In this document: in pieces, positions 59,332-64,000 of the stretch
Position numbering within the stretch: the first letter of the stretch is position 1
Layout: every line of letters begins with the position of its first letter
Assembly: GCF_021130785.1 (NCBI RefSeq)
Contig: NC_060212.1
Span: forward strand, 151,618,501 to 151,682,500
Direction of reading: 5' to 3'
Length of the DNA stretch: 64,000 nucleotides
Source: Homalodisca vitripennis
Lineage: Eukaryota; Arthropoda; Insecta; Hemiptera; Cicadellidae
The notes under the pieces: generated by a model
Seen by the model: the letters and a program-made list of their open reading frames with translations, nothing else
Told to the model about the DNA's origin: nothing
Databases searched by the model: none
Made by a program: the position numbers and the translations under genes

Positions 59332-59499
59332 CATGCCATTACTTTTTACTATTCAGTTATTTTACATTTGCCTGTTTCAGTCACATGTATTTAAAATTAA
59401 TCCAAAATTTAATCGGAAGACCAATTAATATCTGTTAAATGATTTTTCGAAGTCATTAAATTTGTATACGGCAATAAACTAATTTAATGTTTAATAAAT

Positions 59500-59551
59500 A
59501 ATAAATAAAAAGTACTTACTACGCCAAGACTCGAACCCGTACGAACCCGTA
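59500..59551 (-). mobile_element. SINE fragment (box B and tail)
   Basis: Minus strand: GTACGGGTTCGAGTCTTGGC (box B) followed by GTAGTAAGTACTTTTTATTT. The AAGTACTTTTT tail matches the SINE at 54098-54192. The box A half is missing; instead a 10-bp duplication (ACGAACCCGT twice) passes into a TA run. Confidence 0.65.
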
Positions 59552-59579
59552 TATATATATATATTATATTAACATAATG

Positions 59580-59607
59580 TGATATATATGTATATACATA
59601 TATATCA
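59580..59607. other. 28-bp perfect AT palindrome
   Basis: An exact inverted repeat centred between 59593 and 59594 (half TGATATATATGTAT). It is made of TA/TG steps, so it probably arose from microsatellite sequence, but it can extrude as a cruciform. Confidence 0.8.
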
Positions 59608-61804
59608 TACATATATATGTATAAAATACAATAAAAACGTACAAAAAGTAATACAAAACATTCCTCGTCTTAAATCAATCAGGCAATATAAACCTTCTCT
59701 AGTTGAGTGTTTCATATTTTGGAAAGAAAATATTATGTGCCAAAGCAAATGACAAATCCCGACTGGAGACTTTAATTACACTAATTAATTATAAGAGTAA
59801 ATTTACTGATGCGGCTTTATTTGAGAGCTGGGGAGGAAGAAGGGAGAAACAGCCACTAAGAAAATTAATTTAATCTTTAATTTTGTTACGCTTACATTTG
59901 CTAGTTTTTCATGTTAGTGCTTAAAATATATTGCACATATATTATGTCACATTAAACTTAAACTTTGAAACTGTAATCTATCAAATATTAAATCATTTAT
60001 TTTTAAATAATCGTTATGGGTGAAAATACAGGTGTTTTACCAAAACGCCGAAATTTTCTCAAAAAGAGTGATTGCCATCTGAAAAATCCTCATCTTCACA
60101 AATGATTTCGTTTCACAAAATCAGCTTCGACGTTTCCTCACGACACGGGCGTTCCCAGGAGACTTGCACGACAAAGGCTAGTAACACTTATTGGGGATAA
60201 AAAATACCCAGAAAACCGATTGTGACAGCTTCAAAAACCTCCAATAGGGATATCACCGAGAAACCTCAATTTGGGGGAGTTAGTACGTTAGCCTTAAGTA
60301 TTGGTAAAATGGAGAAAATCCTTTACGTCTTTCACAGAACTAGATCCCAAACCAAACCCTACATGTTTTTACTAGATTCCTACTTGGCACATCCTCAACA
60401 TCCCACAGTAAGCGGTATTCATTGGGGGTAGATCCCCATTCCCAGAATTATTTCCGTTTCACAGCACGACAACCTCAAATCTCATAGAAATGCCACATCG
60501 CATCATCTATAGTGACAAAATACCATATCAAAATACAGGTATCACGCACCTCTGAAGTACGTTATAACTATTATAAGAATTTCCATTCCCTCTCTTTCAC
60601 CCACGTTATTACAATAGTCTCGAAAACTCGTAACTCGTGGAGTACATATAAAGGTTCTTAAATTTCATCCAAAATGATCATTCATTTTCCTGAGGGACAT
60701 TCAAAGGTTACTGGAATCCAGCCTTGACTGATAGATATTTCCATGCTTCCAACAGGTTTGTAGTGATCATTCCTTAATTCTCAAATTCAATACATCCAAA
60801 ACTCCTCAACTAGCCTGGAAATTGAAATGGGCTTAGCACCATTAGCAGTTATAAAATGGGTAGGTATCTCACACTTACGCTAGGGTTACTGATAATCATC
60901 ATTGGTGAAAAGTCTTGATGTACCAAGGTCGCAACCTCTTACATAGTTATTAGCCTCTTATAATATAAAAATACTTAAGCTTGCCCAAAAGAATGATCTC
61001 AAATAGAGATCTCTATATTAAAGTTTTATTTAAATTCATGTAAATTCAGATGTTCCTCATTACTAACTAAGATAAATTGCAGCGTTCAGCCTGTGCAAAT
61101 GACGTGGAAACGAAAACATCATCATTTACCCTTTTTAGTGTTAATTACTTTTGCAGTAGTCTTTGTACAAGACAAGTTTTATTTCTATGTAAAATAAGTA
61201 CAGTATCCAGTGTATTTCAGTGATAATATCCAACTGTCAACGTCACAATAATTATTTTACGGGTTTATAAACTTAAAAATTCTTACATTTTATGATGTAA
61301 AAACATTAATTGATTTCAATTTCAGTGTTACTCGTGTAATAAAGAAAGGTCTTTACTGATTATTTCCAAAAATAACGACATGCTGCGGGAAAATAAATTA
61401 TGTATCAGATCAGAAAAAATATGACGCAATCAACACATAATGTACTCGTATTTTCGTAAATACTAACACATTTAAAATAAATTTAATATATTAAACTATT
61501 TATTATAACCAGATATACTAATGAGAAGAAATCGCCCTTCTAGAAGAGCAAAGCTCACAAGCTTTGAATATTCAATACTCGTTTAAAATGTCAATCAAGG
61601 ATATCTCCAAGCTGTCACCATCATCTTTCCCAATAACTGCTGGGCACTCACATTTTCACCTCCTTTAATAATTACCTTTTCTAATTTTCTACAGTTCTAA
61701 ATATTCATATGGTTTTTGTAGCTGCCAAAATACATAATATATGTAAGCTGTTTTACTAAACAAAAATAATATAATAAAGTTAACAACAGAACTTTTGAAT
61801 CTCT
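59608..61804. other. Unassigned sequence
   Basis: No gene, RNA or clear repeat. The plus frame 60222-60431 has no domain. The 60.0-60.9 kb block is slightly less AT-rich than the rest. Confidence 0.45.
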
Positions 61805-62205
61805 GAAGGAAACAGGATTTTCCCGGACATTTGCCATCGTTCAGTGAAACAAGAAAACAGTAACACTACGTTACGAGATCGTAGGTGGTTAGTAGACGAG
61901 TGAAGACGTATTGTGACCTGTATTCCGTAGTTTAGTTTTAATGATTAGTGTTTGGTATAGTTTTGTATTAAGTGCATGTCTTTAGAGTTAGTGAAGTTGA
62001 CAAACAACATGTAGGTTGTGATTCCTGACTTAGGCGTGCCATAACGCTTTAGTAAGATTTGTTTACTTTAACCTAGTTTGTAATTATGTATTAGGTTAGT
62101 TCTTTACCTGAAGAAGAGATCAGATTGCAGATCTCGAAACGTAGTGTTACTGTTTTCTTGTTTCACTGAACGATGGCACATGTCCGGAAAAATCCTGTTT
62201 CCTTC
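61805..62205. mobile_element. MITE-like family A element with 76-bp terminal inverted repeats
   Basis: The left arm 61805-61880 starts GAAGGAAACAGGATTTTCCC and ends CGTTACGAGATC. The right arm 62130-62205 is its reverse complement with only 3 mismatches in 76. The centre is about 250 bp and non-coding. The element reads in reverse relative to the copy at 56914. TTTTGAATCTC occurs just left (61793-61803) and again at 62244-62254. If this 11-bp pair is a target-site duplication, the right boundary lies about 38 bp beyond the inverted repeat. Long arms with 9-11 bp duplications would fit a Mutator-like non-autonomous element, but the asymmetry leaves this open. Confidence 0.85.
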
Positions 62206-62930
62206 ACAATCCTTCCATCGCCAAAAATAACCTTCAAACAAAGTTTTGAATCTCAATTTCATATGATACCTAATATGTATATAAAACAATAATTGTGGAC
62301 ACTTAAAATCGGACACAAATCTGGAATCGCTGGTTTGTGATACCCATATTTAACTATTGAATTCTGTATAAGCAAAAATATGTTTAAATGAAATTTGAAA
62401 GTCAACGTTGTAAAAGGTTGGAAATATGGAAATAAAAAGATATAATATTGTCTCTATGTTCAATTACGACTACTCATAATAAGTTACTCATAATAGGTAT
62501 ACCAAATTTGTAGAGTGCCTTAGTTTAACCATTTCAAAAATAGATATTTTTCTATAAAACACAAACAGGCTGCTGGGCTAAAAACATGTTTAGTCATCAT
62601 TGGATTAATTTCCTATCGATACTCTGAACCGATTTCTGTAATATTAGGCATCCGTTTTTGGACACCCCATTTTTATATAACAGTAATATTTTATTTAAAG
62701 CGATTAACATACGATACTTTAAATTATGTTAATAAAAACGCATTCGCAAGAGAAAACTAGCTAATAAAAATGTATCATCCACGAACATTAAATCAGAAGG
62801 AATGTTAAAGTATTTAAAACAACAGTCTAGCTTATTATGGAAGCTACGGTAAAGTTACAAGAAGAGGCTGCTAATTCTCATTAACGCTTACTGGGAGTAA
62901 TAAAGAGGGTAAATGAGGGTTACGAGGTTA
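62206..62930. other. AT-rich spacer
   Basis: Apart from the possible TTTTGAATCTC duplication at 62244, nothing is recognised. Confidence 0.5.
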
Positions 62931-64000
62931 GCAGCTCGGGGTCTGATGTATTCACTGGTACAACAAACTGTACACTTCTGACCTTTGGCTTGCATTAGTG
63001 TTCATTATGTAATACCTCTGCCCATAAAATAGGCTGGCCTATGACTCCGAGGTTAACAGCTCGGGGTCTGATGTATTCACTGCTACAACAAACTGTACAC
63101 TTCTGACCTTTGGCTTGCATTAGTGTTCATTATGTAATACCTCTGCCCATAAAATAGGCTGGCCTATGACTCCGAGGTTAACAGCTCGGGGTCTGATGTA
63201 TTCACTGCTACAACAAACTGTACACTTCTGACCTTTGGCTTGCATTAGTCTTCATTATGTAATACCTCTGCCCATAAAATAGGCTGGCCTATGACTCCGA
63301 GCTTAACAGCTCGGGGTCTGATGTATTCACTGCTACAACAAACTGTACACTTCTGACCTTTGGCTTGCATTAGTGTTCATTATGTAATACCTCTGCCCAT
63401 AAAATAGGCTGGCCTATGACTCCGAGCTTAACAGCTCGGGGTCTGATGTATTCACTGCTACAACAAACTGTACACTTCTGACCTTTGGCTTGCATTAGTC
63501 TTCATTATGTAATACCTCTACCCATAAAATAGGCTGGCCTATGACTCCGAGGTTAACAGCTCGGGGTCTGATGTATTCACTGCTACAACAAACTGTACAC
63601 TTCTGACCTTTGGCTTGCATTAGTGTTCATTATGTAATACCTCTGCCCATAAAATAGGCTGGCCTATGACTCCGAGGTTAACAGCTCGGGGTCTGATGTA
63701 TTCACTGGCTACAAACAAACTGTACACTTCTGACCTTTGGCTTGCATTAGTGTTCATTATGTAATACCTCTGCCCATAAAATAGGCTGGCCTATGACTCC
63801 GAGCTTAACAGCTCGGGGTCTGATGTATTCACTGCTACAACAAACTGTACACTTCTGACCTTTGGCTTGCATTAGTGTTCATTATGTAATACCTCTGCCC
63901 ATAAAATAGGCTGGCCTATGACTCCGAGCTTAACAGCTCGGGGTCTGATGTATTCACTGGTACAACAAACTGTACACTTCTGACCTTTGGCTTGCATTAG
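62931..64000. repeat. 125-bp tandem array, at least 8.5 units, open at the window edge
   Basis: Each unit starts near CAGCTCGGGGTCTGATGTAT and includes CTTCTGACCTTTGGCTTGCA and AAAATAGGCTGGCCTATGAC. Starts at 62934, 63059, 63184 and onward are spaced 125 bp. The copies are nearly identical, with a few variant positions: GAGG/GAGC before TTAACAGC, GTGTTC/GTCTTC, and CTGC/CTGG. The junction CCGAGCTTAACAGCTCGG forms a 6-bp hairpin in the GAGC units only. No coding frame persists, so it is non-coding satellite-like DNA. Confidence 0.97.

Noticed and set aside
59580..59607. 28-bp palindrome as a replication origin
   Set aside because: It consists of TA/TG microsatellite steps; no other origin feature is present.
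62931..64000. Tandem gene or snRNA cluster
   Set aside because: No coding frame, no RNA motif; units are near-identical 125-bp repeats.

Overview
This 64 kb window looks like AT-rich nuclear DNA of an arthropod, most likely an insect. It contains no complete protein-coding gene that I can support. The reasons for calling it an insect are the Jockey/CR1-type non-LTR retrotransposon remnants, tRNA-derived SINE pieces, MITE-like inverted-repeat elements, long (TA)n and (CA)n microsatellites, and a dispersed repeat with GCTGAGCGTTAGC-type boundaries whose style I associate with sap-feeding Hemiptera. That last point is an impression from memory, not a database result. There is no bacterial, phage, organellar or CRISPR signature.

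Layout. 0-15.9 kb is mostly unassigned AT-rich sequence with a degraded insect repeat (0.35-1.13 kb), a 162-bp tandem repeat (3.9-4.4 kb), a MITE-like element with tandemly duplicated ends (4.9-5.7 kb), a cluster of CACGTG/GTGACAC motifs (7.0 kb) and microsatellites. 16.0-17.9 kb is a 27-bp minisatellite with higher-order structure. 18.8-27.4 kb holds dispersed repeats, a SINE with a tRNA-like head and a retroposon tail. 27.7-29.75 kb is a 5'-truncated non-LTR retrotransposon on the minus strand. Two more reverse-transcriptase remnants lie at 32.9-33.8 kb (minus) and 37.3-38.0 kb (plus), and isolated retroposon 3' tails at 20.5, 39.3 and 54.4 kb. 42.0-43.7 kb is the one GC-richer island and the best place to look for exons; it includes a 19-bp tandem repeat and a short cysteine-rich frame. 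45.5-49.1 kb is a 37-bp satellite of more than 90 units. 50.6-62.2 kb has more dispersed repeats, a FLYWCH-zinc-finger-like remnant (51.5-51.7 kb), a nested SINE, and a MITE with 76-bp terminal inverted repeats. 62.93 kb to the right edge is a 125-bp tandem array that continues beyond the window.

The content is what one expects of an intergenic region or a very large intron: decayed transposons plus locally homogenised tandem arrays. No operon, pathway or new defence or enzymatic system is visible. The most interesting items are the four minisatellite or satellite arrays and their internal organisation, two MITE families with related ends, a SINE family with a shared tail, the FLYWCH remnant, a strong G-quadruplex motif and a perfect GUAA-loop hairpin. 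Most open frames in the window are short, have no recognisable domain, and are best explained as chance or repeat-generated.
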